This document shows positions 8,480 to 16,590 of a stretch of DNA of 55,514 nt, one piece after another. The stretch is from Parabacteroides hominis (lineage in GTDB: Bacteria > Bacteroidota > Bacteroidia > Bacteroidales > Tannerellaceae). The notes beneath the pieces are model-generated. The model made no database searches and was not told the DNA's origin. It saw nothing but the letters and a program-made list of their open reading frames with translations. Numbering within the stretch: the stretch's first letter is position 1; each line of letters begins with the position of its first letter. The stretch spans positions 1 to 55,514 of the forward strand of contig NZ_JACOOJ010000038.1 of the NCBI RefSeq assembly GCF_014287585.1. The letters are read 5' to 3'. Both the position numbers and the translations under genes were made by a program.

Positions 8480-8965
8480 TTAATCTTTCCCGTCGAGCCT
8501 GACGATTGCCACCAGTTCCAGGAAATCGCGGACGGTTTCGGCATCGGGTACGGCGCGGGCGATCTTTTCGCCCAGCGTATTCAACTTATAAGGATATCCG
8601 AAAACAATCAACAGGCAGGAAGCCAGATGATGATAAAAGACACGTCCCCGGCGGTCGGCATTTTCAAGGACATGAAGGACGGCGATCAACATATCCGGGT
8701 CATGGAGCGGATAGCGCAGGCGGGACATGGCCGTATGGCAGGCCAGGTAGTCGGTGTACAGGTAGCGGTCGTGCTTCAGGTACTTGTCCGTAAAACGGCG
8801 GTAGGCGGGCGGCAGCTTGTCGTAATAGCCGAAAGCAAGGCGGCAAAGGCCCAGGCGGTATTTTTCGCGCGTAGCGGCATCGAGGGTTAACAACTTCTCG
8901 TCAAACGAGTCGCAAGTAGGAGCGTCACCGAAAAGCGTACGCATCTCTTTCAACAGTTTTTTCAT
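8480..8965 (-). CDS. Hypothetical protein, 161 residues
   Basis: I do not recognise the family. With the start at 8965 (MKKLLKEMRTLF) the protein has 161 residues; the open frame extends to 9010, but the extra segment is Pro/Gly/Arg-rich and unlike a natural N-terminus. It is mostly helical, soluble, Leu/Tyr/Arg-rich, with no signal peptide and one weakly hydrophobic stretch (HHLASCLLIVFGYPYKL). It lies 93 nt downstream of the Fib_succ_major protein and is probably third in the operon HU - membrane protein - this gene. Confidence 0.65.
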   Translation of the reverse strand: MKKLLKEMRTLFGDAPTCDSFDEKLLTLDAATREKYRLGLCRLAFGYYDKLPPAYRRFTDKYLKHDRYLYTDYLACHTAMSRLRYPLHDPDMLIAVLHVLENADRRGRVFYHHLASCLLIVFGYPYKLNTLGEKIARAVPDAETVRDFLELVAIVRLDGKD

Positions 8966-9058
8966 AAAACAGGGACCGGGCGGATAGGTCCGCCGCCCGA
9001 TACCCCTCATAGCCGGTCTTTAAAAAAAGGCCGGGCCGGACCGGACATGACTGGTTCG

Positions 9059-10738
9059 TCAGGACGTGACGTCCTCTATAGATCGGATCGAAAAACCCTG
9101 TTTCTTCAGTTGGCGCGGGAAATGCCACAACCTGCCCCGCATGAGGATCACGGCATCGGCATAGATACGCGTACGTTCCGAGCTGCTCCAATATCCGGCT
9201 TCCACGCCACGCGCCATCCGGTAGCCGTTGATATGGCACAAATAGCCCGACAAGGGGAAAAAGACCGGGACCCCGTCGTCTGAAACCAGTTCGACCCATC
9301 CTTTCCCCGCATACGTGGGTACGCTGTTGCGAGCCTGGAACAGGCTTTCAAGCTCCAAAGACGAGGGGACCCGCCATCCGGCAGGCGAAGGGTCGGCTTC
9401 CTCGTGGCAGACCGGATGCTCGTCCGTGTTCAGGTTCCAGGCGTCTTCCGTCGTTTCGGACGAACTGTCCCAACCGGGTTCGGACTGCCCGAACTGGAAA
9501 AGCCCTCCGTAGATGCGGGAATCCGCATCCGCCTGCTCCATATCCAGGCCGCAAGGCACTGCATTGTCCGTCAGACAACGCGACTCGAGCAAATTACGGT
9601 CCAACCAGCGCCGTCCCCTTATCACCACATATCCCCCCTGATAGATCCGGATGTCATGCACCTGCCCCAGTTCGGTCACCACCCGGAGCGTCGCGTACCG
9701 CGCCGCACAGACCCCCTTGACCCGCGTCCGCTCGTCGTTGGGCCGGACGGTAACCGTGAAATAGCCGTTATAGCGTTCCTCCTTGTCCATCACCAGAGGG
9801 CCGGCAGAAACCCAACCGGGCAGGCCATCCACCAGCCGCCAGGGCAGGTTAGAACGGACATAGACCTTATAAATCCGCTCTTTGTCATCACCGGCGCAAG
9901 CGGGCGGGACCTCGATCACCTCCTGCCTGCGCCCGCAGGCATCGAAGGCCGGATATTCGATATAATAGTCAAAGACGATGCCCTGGCTCACGACAAGCGT
10001 CCGCAAGGTCTGGAAAGGATATGTGCCGCAACCGACGGTCACCAGCGCATTCCGTACCGCCACGTGGGCCGGCTTCGGATAGGTGCGCACCAACAGGTTC
10101 CGCGCGCCTCTGCATCTCTCGCCCACGGCGGGTTCCACTTCGCACCAGCCGCCCTCGTCGTTCGTCCGCAGGCTTTTCACATACCACTCGTCGCAACGCG
10201 GGCCGGGGCTTACAAGCGGGCTTTCCAAAGACATCGAGTCGCCCGGACGGATATAAAAAGTTTCCGAAAGGGTCAATTCGGGGTAATAGCCCGACTCGCA
10301 CTGCGACACGGCGATACGGGCAGTCTCGCCGGCGCCGGCTGTTTCCTGGTCGGGATAAAACACAAGGACCCCGGCCTCGCGCGCCGCTAAGGCGAAGTTT
10401 GTCAGCAGATGGAGCATAAGCCGGCATTCCGAGACTTTAACGACCCGCAACCACGTGACTTCGCCCTCCGCTTCGGCCCTCCATCCGGGATTTCCGTCGA
10501 CACTCACGACCAAAGTCTTGGCCATGCAATCCGTATGCACCTCCGTACGGCCCAGACGAAGGGGAGACGGCACGGAGGCCGGGTTCCGGACCGGGGCGGA
10601 CACATGCCTGACCTTTTCGAGGTCTTTGCGGTAGTCGGCGCGCTTCCGGCGGTACTGTTCCGCAAAAAAGAAAATCAGGCCGCCGATGATTGCCGTGCCG
10701 CATCCGGCCAATACATATAAAATAAGACTGTCATTCAC
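9059..10738 (-). CDS. Membrane-anchored protein with BACON-like region and Fib_succ_major domain
   Basis: The start is a GTG that overlaps the upstream HU stop codon (GTGA, 4 nt), so translation is probably coupled. The 559-residue product has one N-terminal membrane helix (about residues 5-27) followed by EQYRRKRADYRK. The middle has beta-rich segments, including a BACON-like stretch (NPGWRAEAEGEVTWLRV). The C-terminal about 170 residues carry the Fib_succ_major signature (RRWLDRNLL, GGLFQFGQ, SPAGWRVPSSLELESLF, GYWSSSE). The positive-inside rule would place the large C-terminal part in the cytoplasm, odd for these usually exported domains. Function unknown. Confidence 0.8.
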   Translation of the reverse strand: MNDSLILYVLAGCGTAIIGGLIFFFAEQYRRKRADYRKDLEKVRHVSAPVRNPASVPSPLRLGRTEVHTDCMAKTLVVSVDGNPGWRAEAEGEVTWLRVVKVSECRLMLHLLTNFALAAREAGVLVFYPDQETAGAGETARIAVSQCESGYYPELTLSETFYIRPGDSMSLESPLVSPGPRCDEWYVKSLRTNDEGGWCEVEPAVGERCRGARNLLVRTYPKPAHVAVRNALVTVGCGTYPFQTLRTLVVSQGIVFDYYIEYPAFDACGRRQEVIEVPPACAGDDKERIYKVYVRSNLPWRLVDGLPGWVSAGPLVMDKEERYNGYFTVTVRPNDERTRVKGVCAARYATLRVVTELGQVHDIRIYQGGYVVIRGRRWLDRNLLESRCLTDNAVPCGLDMEQADADSRIYGGLFQFGQSEPGWDSSSETTEDAWNLNTDEHPVCHEEADPSPAGWRVPSSLELESLFQARNSVPTYAGKGWVELVSDDGVPVFFPLSGYLCHINGYRMARGVEAGYWSSSERTRIYADAVILMRGRLWHFPRQLKKQGFSIRSIEDVTS

Positions 10739-11019
10739 TCCTTCCCGTCATTCAGATTATCCAACAAGTCCTTTCCCGGTCTGAATTTCACACTCGTCCG
10801 TGGCTGTATCATGCAACCGACGCCCGTTTTCGGGTTACGCCCCGCACGCTCCTGTTGTTGCCACAGGTTAAAAGTCCCGAATCCCTTCAGGCAAAGCGAA
10901 TCGCCCTCTTTCAGCAACGCCGTGAGCGATGCCTGAAAGGTGTTGATAAATAATAATACATCCTGCTTCGGGATAGACATGCGGGTCGCCATGTCTTTTG
11001 CTAAATCTGTTTTGTTCAT
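10735..11019 (-). CDS. HU/IHF-family DNA-binding protein
   Basis: The 94 residues match the usual HU length and order: MNKTDLAKDMATR, then KGFGTFNL, the DNA-embracing arm RAGRNPKTG, and FRPGKDLLD at the end. It is a nucleoid-type architectural protein that dimerises. Unusually, it is coupled by a GTGA overlap to a membrane-anchored Fib_succ_major gene. Five 12-bp tandem repeats fill its 5' leader, ending 3 nt before the ATG. Gly62-Val-Gly-Cys in the arm differs from canonical HU, so this is a divergent paralogue rather than the housekeeping HU. Confidence 0.93.
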   Translation of the reverse strand: MNKTDLAKDMATRMSIPKQDVLLFINTFQASLTALLKEGDSLCLKGFGTFNLWQQQERAGRNPKTGVGCMIQPRTSVKFRPGKDLLDNLNDGKE

Positions 11020-11022
11020 AAT

Positions 11023-11082
11023 CTTGTATTTAATTTTGTATTTAATTTTGTATTTAATCTCGTATTTAATTTTGTATTTATA
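11023..11082. repeat. Five 12-bp tandem repeats in the HU leader
   Basis: Five copies of a 12-bp unit (consensus tttgtatttaat on the plus strand, ATTAAATACAAA in the mRNA) lie directly upstream of the HU start codon. One unit has two substitutions. The unit makes an A-rich, unstructured leader, which favours initiation in Bacteroidetes that lack Shine-Dalgarno sites. Confidence 0.9.
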
Positions 11083-11093
11083 TTATTTTGTCT

Positions 11094-11895
11094 GTTACTT
11101 TTGGCTTGATCCAAAAGTAACCAAAAGATCAAGGCTTAACCGTCCAGGCTACTCCGGTCAAAGACTACGCTGTCGCCTGCGAAACTCGCTTCGCTCAAAC
11201 AGCGCAGGCTCCTGCCGCTTCGTCTTTACCCTCCGCTTCACGCCCGTCCGCTTAGGCCTTTCCAAGAAAGCTCCGCTTTCTCTTAGGATGGCCGATACCG
11301 CCTGTTATATAAGTATCAGCAATCCTCAAACCCCCTCAGCCTCTCTTTTTGGGGCTGCTTCTTTGCGCATCAAGCGAAACAAGCCTTGTGCCGCATCCTT
11401 CTTTTGCCGTCTGCTTCTTGTGCCGCAGGCTTTCTTTTGCCGTCTGCTTCAGCAGACGGATAGATGATTGCTCCCGGCTTTGCAGGTTCCTCTGTGGGTT
11501 TTAACCCCTTTTATTGATTGCATTTAAAGGGGTTAAAACCCACAGAGGAAGAGGCTTTGCCTCTAAATCCTTTTAAACCGTCTGCTGAAGCAGACGGCAA
11601 AAGAAAGCCTGCGCCACAAGAAGCAGACGGCAAAAGAAACCTGCGCCACAAGGCTTGCCCCCCTTGATGCGCAATCGCAAAAAAGCAGACAGTATCGGCC
11701 ATCCCCAAAGAGCCGTCAGGCTCTATCTCCGGCCTAAGCTGGTGAGCGTTAAGCGCAGAGACCGAAGTGAGCGCCCGGAGCGTCTGCTGTCTGAGCGAAG
11801 CGAGTTTCAGACGCGACAGCGAACGGAGGGAACGGAGTAGCGAAGCAGGTTCGGCCTTGATCTTTTGGTTACTTTTGGATCAAGCCAAAAGTAAC
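11094..11895. repeat. 802-bp palindromic element with perfect 42-bp inverted ends
   Basis: The ends at 11094-11135 and 11854-11895 are exact reverse complements over 42 bp, and each end is itself partly palindromic (gttacttttgg / ccaaaagtaac). Inside are further pieces of inverted sequence (gaaactcgcttcgctc against gagcgaagcgagtttc) and, at 11441-11600, a copy of the modular palindrome seen at 0.16 kb. No transposase or credible gene is inside. It resembles a non-autonomous repeat (MITE-like), but no target duplication is evident. The right end overlaps the 3' end of the clostripain-like gene. Confidence 0.88.
11441..11606. repeat. Modular palindromic repeat, copy 2 (complete)
   Basis: This is the most complete copy. 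It has ccgtctgcttcagcagacgg, a long central hairpin with arms cctctgtgggttttaacccc and its complement (about 11489-11548), the short hairpin gaggctttgcctc, and a second ccgtctgctgaagcagacgg. The outer palindromes sit symmetrically around the centre, so the whole unit folds as nested stems. It is embedded in the 802-bp element. Confidence 0.85.
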
Positions 11896-13047
11896 TCCCC
11901 TCCCCCATGAAGTCCTACGCCAAGCAGTATTAAGCCAAGGATACCCCCCCTGTTCGATATAAGTAGTCAGGCCGCTATGGGCGAAAACCGGGATATCGAC
12001 GAAGAAAGGGGTGGCTGCTTTGCCGGCGACTGTCCCGGTCAAGACGTTTCCCGCAACCGTTGCAGCCCTTCTCGCTTCGGGGCCGCCCTCCTCCTTTATC
12101 CGTTCGAGCAGGCAGCCCAGATCGAAAAACAACCGGTCTTCCGAACGGTCGAAACACTGCACCTCGCCCGCCCATTCTTCCGGTATATCCGCCATGCAGG
12201 CATACACCCCGCGCATGGCCTCCGCCAACTCGTCCATCCTGTCCAGCCGCACCACGCTCACCGTCGCGCTCCGGTAAGGAGCTTCGAGGCTGTTGCAATG
12301 GCCGTAATAGCTATCCGCCACCGCCTGCAAATCCGCTTCGGGCTGCCTGAACAAGGCTTCGAGCACAGCCGGATAGACCGGCGTGAAGCCCGGACTCAGT
12401 ATCTCGGCCGACGAAGCCAACAGATAGTCCGCCTTGCCCCGCAACTCCCATGCCACCTCCACGCTCGCCATCAAACAGGCTTCCAACACGATAAAATCGA
12501 ACTGCCCGTCGGGGATAGCGGCTGCGAAACCGGCTATTGCCATTTCGCGGCCGTTATCCTCCATGATGCTGCGCAAAGAAGGGGCGCCGGAACGCGGATT
12601 CGTATAACTGCCCTCCGGTAGCCATCCCGTGCCGTGGCTGAAAACAAGCAGGCCGTACGAAGGAGCCGGATAGCCCGTCGTGACGTCGCGCAGCACCTCC
12701 GAAAAAATTTCAGGCGAAGCGCTGTTCGACTCCGGATATTCCTTCACCACCTTGGCATACGGATGCTCCGCATCGCCCTCCGCTTTCAGAAGCGAAGGCG
12801 TCCCGCCCGCATCACGGCTGTCCCGGTATATCAGCAGGTTGTCCCGCCTGTTACGCCAACCCGCAACCAACGCATCCGTCTTCGCCCCGACCTCGTCCGA
12901 GAGGCTGTTGTCGCCAGCCAGGTAGACCAGCACCGTACGGCAGGGCGCAGCCCCGTCGGCCAGTTCCGCTTCACTGCTGCACGACACTGCCGCCAGCAGG
13001 AAGAAGGACAGCAAACAGATTTGTTTATTCATTTCTTTTTTCATCAT
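11869..13047 (-). CDS. Clostripain-family (C11) cysteine peptidase lipoprotein
   Basis: This is a predicted exported, lipid-anchored endopeptidase. The 392-residue protein has a lipobox AVSC (Cys23), and the clan CD catalytic pair is visible as His138 in FSHGTGW and Cys191 in VLEACLMASVE. Family members usually cut after Arg or Lys and self-process; no clear processing site can be assigned here. The last eight codons and stop (VTFGLIQK) are encoded by the inverted end of the neighbouring 802-bp repeat, so the natural C-terminus has been replaced or extended by repeat DNA. It is probably a single-gene transcript, downstream of an Rpn gene terminator. Confidence 0.9.
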   Translation of the reverse strand: MMKKEMNKQICLLSFFLLAAVSCSSEAELADGAAPCRTVLVYLAGDNSLSDEVGAKTDALVAGWRNRRDNLLIYRDSRDAGGTPSLLKAEGDAEHPYAKVVKEYPESNSASPEIFSEVLRDVTTGYPAPSYGLLVFSHGTGWLPEGSYTNPRSGAPSLRSIMEDNGREMAIAGFAAAIPDGQFDFIVLEACLMASVEVAWELRGKADYLLASSAEILSPGFTPVYPAVLEALFRQPEADLQAVADSYYGHCNSLEAPYRSATVSVVRLDRMDELAEAMRGVYACMADIPEEWAGEVQCFDRSEDRLFFDLGCLLERIKEEGGPEARRAATVAGNVLTGTVAGKAATPFFVDIPVFAHSGLTTYIEQGGYPWLNTAWRRTSWGRGVTFGLIQK

Positions 13048-13093
13048 CTAATACATATATTGGATTGTTTTGAATCATCATTAGGGAAGGAGA

Positions 13094-13132
13094 CAAAAAA
13101 AGCCCCAAAAATCAATGAAGATATTCGGGGCT
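13094..13132 (-). terminator. Rho-independent terminator after the Rpn gene
   Basis: On the minus strand a stem AGCCCC/GGGGCT with an AT-rich loop is followed by seven T. It lies 46 nt downstream of the Rpn stop codon and upstream of the clostripain-like gene, so it separates the two transcripts. Confidence 0.8.
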
Positions 13133-13177
13133 ATAAAAAAATAAGATAAAAATTTTATCCCTGTACGGTTTTCTTTT

Positions 13178-14074
13178 CTATAAAGAAAGGATTTCTTCTT
13201 CGGTCAGGCCGGTACATTTCACAATAGACTCTATGTCCAGGCCCATACGCTTCATATTGGCAGCCGTTTGTCGTATGCCTTTCTCTATGCCTTGCTCCAA
13301 ACCTTTCTCTATGCCTTTCTCTATGCCTTTCTCTATGCCTTTTTCCATGCCTCTCTTCATGCCGACGGTTTCGCCTTTGCGGTAGATGGCTTTTTCGACA
13401 CGGATGATGTCCCAGAACTTTTCATACTGGTAAAGCTCCGCATCGTTAAAGGCCGACTCTTCCAATACGGTCAGGGCTTTATTTATATCCGGTTCGGAGC
13501 GCAATTCTTCCGGTACTTCGCGCGTCTTTTCGTCTATCTCCGTCAGGAAGCGGAGCCACAAGACCTGCATGCGTTTCTCGGCATAGGTATGCGCCGTGAA
13601 TTTGGGCAGTTCGACGAAGATCAGCTTGAGCCCTTCGATGACACGGTCCGAATGTTCCTGATGGACCAAAGAATAATAATGGTAATAGCCCGGAAGCTCA
13701 GGTTCGAACACTTCGTTGACTAAGTTCAGCGAATAGACCGGTTGCAACAGTTCATACTCGCAACCCGCATCCAACTGACGGACGTAGGCCTTCGAAGCAT
13801 TGAACAAGACGCGCTGGCGAAATTCGGGAGACCAAAGCATCTGCATCTCGACCAGGAATTGACGTCCATGTTTGTCACGGCAACGTACATCGACAATGCT
13901 GTATTTGCGCAACGGGTTGTCCGGAACCAGATCGGATGGCAAATACTCGATTTCTTTGATTTCCTCATCTTCGCTCAGAGGCAACAAGGCGTTGAGCAAA
14001 CTGATGACCAGGTCCGGATGTTCGCCGAAGATACGTTTGAACGGCAGGTCTGCCTTTGGATTCAGATATTTCAT
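13178..14074 (-). CDS. Rpn-family recombination-promoting nuclease (PD-(D/E)XK), copy A
   Basis: This 298-residue protein has an N-terminal PD-(D/E)XK nuclease domain with the Rpn variant core: Asp in YSIVDVRCRD and the E-x-Q of FLVEMQM. The start MKYLNPKADLPFKRIFGEHPDL is typical. The C-terminal part has a low-complexity linker (GMEKGIEKGIEKGIEKG, encoded by exact 12-bp DNA repeats at about 13286-13345) and a tail (MGLDIESIVKCTGLTEEEI) shared by all three Rpn copies here. Rpn proteins promote RecA-independent recombination or act in defence in other bacteria; the role here is unknown. Copy C is the closer paralogue. Confidence 0.9.
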   Translation of the reverse strand: MKYLNPKADLPFKRIFGEHPDLVISLLNALLPLSEDEEIKEIEYLPSDLVPDNPLRKYSIVDVRCRDKHGRQFLVEMQMLWSPEFRQRVLFNASKAYVRQLDAGCEYELLQPVYSLNLVNEVFEPELPGYYHYYSLVHQEHSDRVIEGLKLIFVELPKFTAHTYAEKRMQVLWLRFLTEIDEKTREVPEELRSEPDINKALTVLEESAFNDAELYQYEKFWDIIRVEKAIYRKGETVGMKRGMEKGIEKGIEKGIEKGLEQGIEKGIRQTAANMKRMGLDIESIVKCTGLTEEEILSL

Positions 14075-14101
14075 AGTTAATTCTATTTATATGTTGTACG
14101 G

Positions 14102-14109
14102 CAAAGATA
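14102..14109 (-). promoter_or_regulatory. -7 box for Rpn copy A
   Basis: TATCTTTG on the minus strand fits TAnnTTTG and lies 28 nt upstream of the ATG at 14074. The same box at the same kind of distance precedes Rpn copy C. Confidence 0.6.
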
Positions 14110-14388
14110 TACATTTTTTCTTTACTTTCCTAATTATTTCCCTCCCCAATATGTCAAAGATCTCATTATTCCGCTACTACGATTGAGGTTGCCTGCCACA
14201 GGCAAGAAAAAGTAACCGCTGGATAAATTAGTGTAAGATCACGGATTGCCATCTCATTACAAATATGCCTGAATCGAGGGTGTGCCAAAATACCCTTGTC
14301 CCCGCGTCAAGCGCGGGAACCGGGCAGCTTTGACACATCTCCTCGAAAAGAATCGAATTAATCGAATGCGGTCGGCAATTCGCCTCCC
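14110..14388. other. Intergenic region with hairpins, no gene
   Basis: This stretch lies downstream of the fimbrial operon and upstream of the Rpn promoter. Two hairpins are visible: ttgcctgccacaggcaa (14189-14205) and cccgcgtcaagcgcggg (14301-14317), the latter inside a wider tgtgccaaa...tttgacaca pairing (about 14281-14337). None has a T-run, so no clear terminator for the fimbrial operon can be named. No small gene is supported. Confidence 0.5.
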
Positions 14389-16548
14389 TTATTCTTGGAC
14401 ACAACGCACCGAGTAACCGTTCGCGCGTTCGTTCGAGCTCGTATGCAACGCAGCTTCACTATTGAAGCCCACGGCGCCTGCGCTGGCGACTGACGGAGAC
14501 GACGACCAGTAGCTGCCGTTGATGCCCTGACTGACGGAAGCACCGCTATTACGATTGCGGTAGCCCGCAGCAGGCAAGACGAGTGTACTGCCGTCCACGC
14601 CGGTGATCTTCAATAATTTAGCTAAACTATCCCATTCCTTAGTGATATCTTTATTGCCCGCACCGATAGCCTTCCATTCGGAGAAAGTCGGAACACGCCA
14701 ACCGGCAGGACAAGGATCATAAGCCGTTTTAGTCGGTGTAGCTTCCGATCCCCCATTCCATAAATCATCAATTTTATCAGAAAGCCAATCTGAGCCACTT
14801 GTTACAAATTTCGCCTTCCAAGTATCCTGCGATTCGAAATCCGTAGTATCGCTAACCAACGTAGCCGTTGTCGTTACCGCATCAGTTGATGCCGCGAAAC
14901 CAACCTTACGCCCCCACTGGAAGAGTTTCCCGCAAGTCTCAGTAATATCGCCGGTTGAAGCCACTGACGTCGGCATGGACGTTGCGCCAACATTGACCGG
15001 AGCCCAGAAGAAATTCTTGCCCGTCGTGCTGTTCTTCATCAGGACAGGTTTCAATTCCGTACCGAAATAATTCGGACGGCTCTCGATCGTGATCGTATCA
15101 CAAGCCTCCTCGTTGCCACCGTTCTGGATGATCACGTAGATATTCATCGGGACTCTTTGATTATCCTTCTGTTTCGGAACATTGATCGTAAACGGGGTTA
15201 CCACCTTCGCTGCGTATGTGATGACCGGAGTGCCTGCCTCGACAATCGGAGTCGCAACCAGATCGGTTTCGATGGAAGCGCCCTTCGTGTCATACTCGTA
15301 AGTTACCTTATATACGGAAGCGGTCGTACCCTCCGTATGGAAACTCAACGTACCGGTCGCTGAACCATCCGTACTAATCGTTTTGCTTGCCGCATCCCAC
15401 GACAAGGAACCGGTAATTCCACTGGCATCTACCTCTTCTATAGCCGGAACCGGGAAGACCGGTTTCACCTTGATCGTGTCGGATTCAGCCCACTCTTTCA
15501 CCTGGATGTTCCATACGATATCCGTTGAATCGGGAGCGGGGTTGATATTGATCACGTAGCGCGTGTTGCGTGCCAACGCGATCGGATCGCCGGTCATACC
15601 GACACCGTCCGCTTTCTTGAGCGCGATGATCTTCGAGATGTTACCGCCGCGGTATGTACCGTCGATCTGAACAGCGGTAGCCTTCGATGCTTCATCGTTG
15701 GGATTCTCGTAGGCATACAGCGTGTCGAGCTTCTGGATGCCGTTATCAAGCACGACACTACCGCTTGTCGGGAACGCCTCCGTTGCAACATCTATCGAAC
15801 CGATAGAAGCGTTTTCAGGCAACAGGTAAGAGTGCAGCTTCGAACGCACCAAGCGGGCGGATGTCAGGACGAACCCCTTGCTTTCATCCCCATTGACATA
15901 GGCGTTGTTATGGATGTCGATGCGGGAAACAAGACGCTCCAGTTCGAAAGTAGCCTCGGCGGTTCCGCCTCCATTGCCTCCGTTTCTCTCCCAGGCGCCT
16001 ATTTTTTGCGTCGCATACATCAAAAGCGGCGTCTGCGGGTTGGCAGCGAGGGCAAGTGTCCGGACATTTGCCAAATCATCCCAACGTTGGATATTTTTCA
16101 ACGTCTCCGTCAGGCCGTTTTCGGCATAGTTGGCGATCACGATCACCTTCGGGTCCGCCCAACCATCGCTCTGATGGCGGATTTTAGCCGTATAGTTGCC
16201 AGCCGAGACTTCGTCCAGTTCTTCCTGCAATCCGTTGGCGCTCAAAGGCTCTTCGGTGCTGAAATAGGCGCCGAACTTGCCGGCCATCTCTTCGCTATCG
16301 ACCGTTTCCATCCCGGTCTGCACAAAGAAGGCGACGCTTTTGATCGTCATTTCCTCAGCGGTAGCCACATCGGTAAGCTTTTCACCGGCTTTGGTGAGAC
16401 TTTTGCCGGGATTCGTCAGCGTGACGGTCAACGCGCCGTAACCCGCTTCCACATAATCCGGGTTTGTCCGGATAATCTCCTCGTCACTGTTGCAGGAGGC
16501 AAGCATGCCTGCCACCAACAAAGGGAGTAATGCTATTTTATAGTTCAT
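14389..16548 (-). CDS. Fimbrillin-like lipoprotein with C-terminal Fib_succ_major domain
   Basis: This 719-residue exported lipoprotein (lipobox MLASC, Cys19) is probably a minor or tip subunit of a Mfa/FimA-type fimbria. Residues about 35-350 resemble Bacteroidales fimbrillins (AGYGALTVTLTN, then IKSVAFFVQT and the ARNTRYVININ region). A middle beta-rich segment follows. The last about 200 residues carry the Fib_succ_major signature (CGKLFQWGRKVGF, YDPCPAGWRVPTFSEW, GYRNR, SYWSSS, NGYSVRCVQE). It is the last gene of the five-gene operon. Maturation may need a gingipain-like trypsin-type protease; this is family knowledge, not visible here. Confidence 0.85.
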   Translation of the reverse strand: MNYKIALLPLLVAGMLASCNSDEEIIRTNPDYVEAGYGALTVTLTNPGKSLTKAGEKLTDVATAEEMTIKSVAFFVQTGMETVDSEEMAGKFGAYFSTEEPLSANGLQEELDEVSAGNYTAKIRHQSDGWADPKVIVIANYAENGLTETLKNIQRWDDLANVRTLALAANPQTPLLMYATQKIGAWERNGGNGGGTAEATFELERLVSRIDIHNNAYVNGDESKGFVLTSARLVRSKLHSYLLPENASIGSIDVATEAFPTSGSVVLDNGIQKLDTLYAYENPNDEASKATAVQIDGTYRGGNISKIIALKKADGVGMTGDPIALARNTRYVININPAPDSTDIVWNIQVKEWAESDTIKVKPVFPVPAIEEVDASGITGSLSWDAASKTISTDGSATGTLSFHTEGTTASVYKVTYEYDTKGASIETDLVATPIVEAGTPVITYAAKVVTPFTINVPKQKDNQRVPMNIYVIIQNGGNEEACDTITIESRPNYFGTELKPVLMKNSTTGKNFFWAPVNVGATSMPTSVASTGDITETCGKLFQWGRKVGFAASTDAVTTTATLVSDTTDFESQDTWKAKFVTSGSDWLSDKIDDLWNGGSEATPTKTAYDPCPAGWRVPTFSEWKAIGAGNKDITKEWDSLAKLLKITGVDGSTLVLPAAGYRNRNSGASVSQGINGSYWSSSPSVASAGAVGFNSEAALHTSSNERANGYSVRCVQE

Positions 16549-16590
16549 GATTTATACTATTTTTTGTTTATTCTTTTATTTCTTTTTATT

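Noticed and set aside
10940..11467. 175-codon plus-strand frame over the HU leader and the 802-bp element
   Set aside because: The translation is low-complexity (LILYLILYLI from the 12-bp repeats), runs through palindromes and is antisense to the HU gene start.
13178..14074. Insertion sequence annotation for the Rpn genes
   Set aside because: The family is often labelled 'putative transposase', but no terminal inverted repeats or target duplications border the three genes, and the catalytic fold is PD-(D/E)XK.
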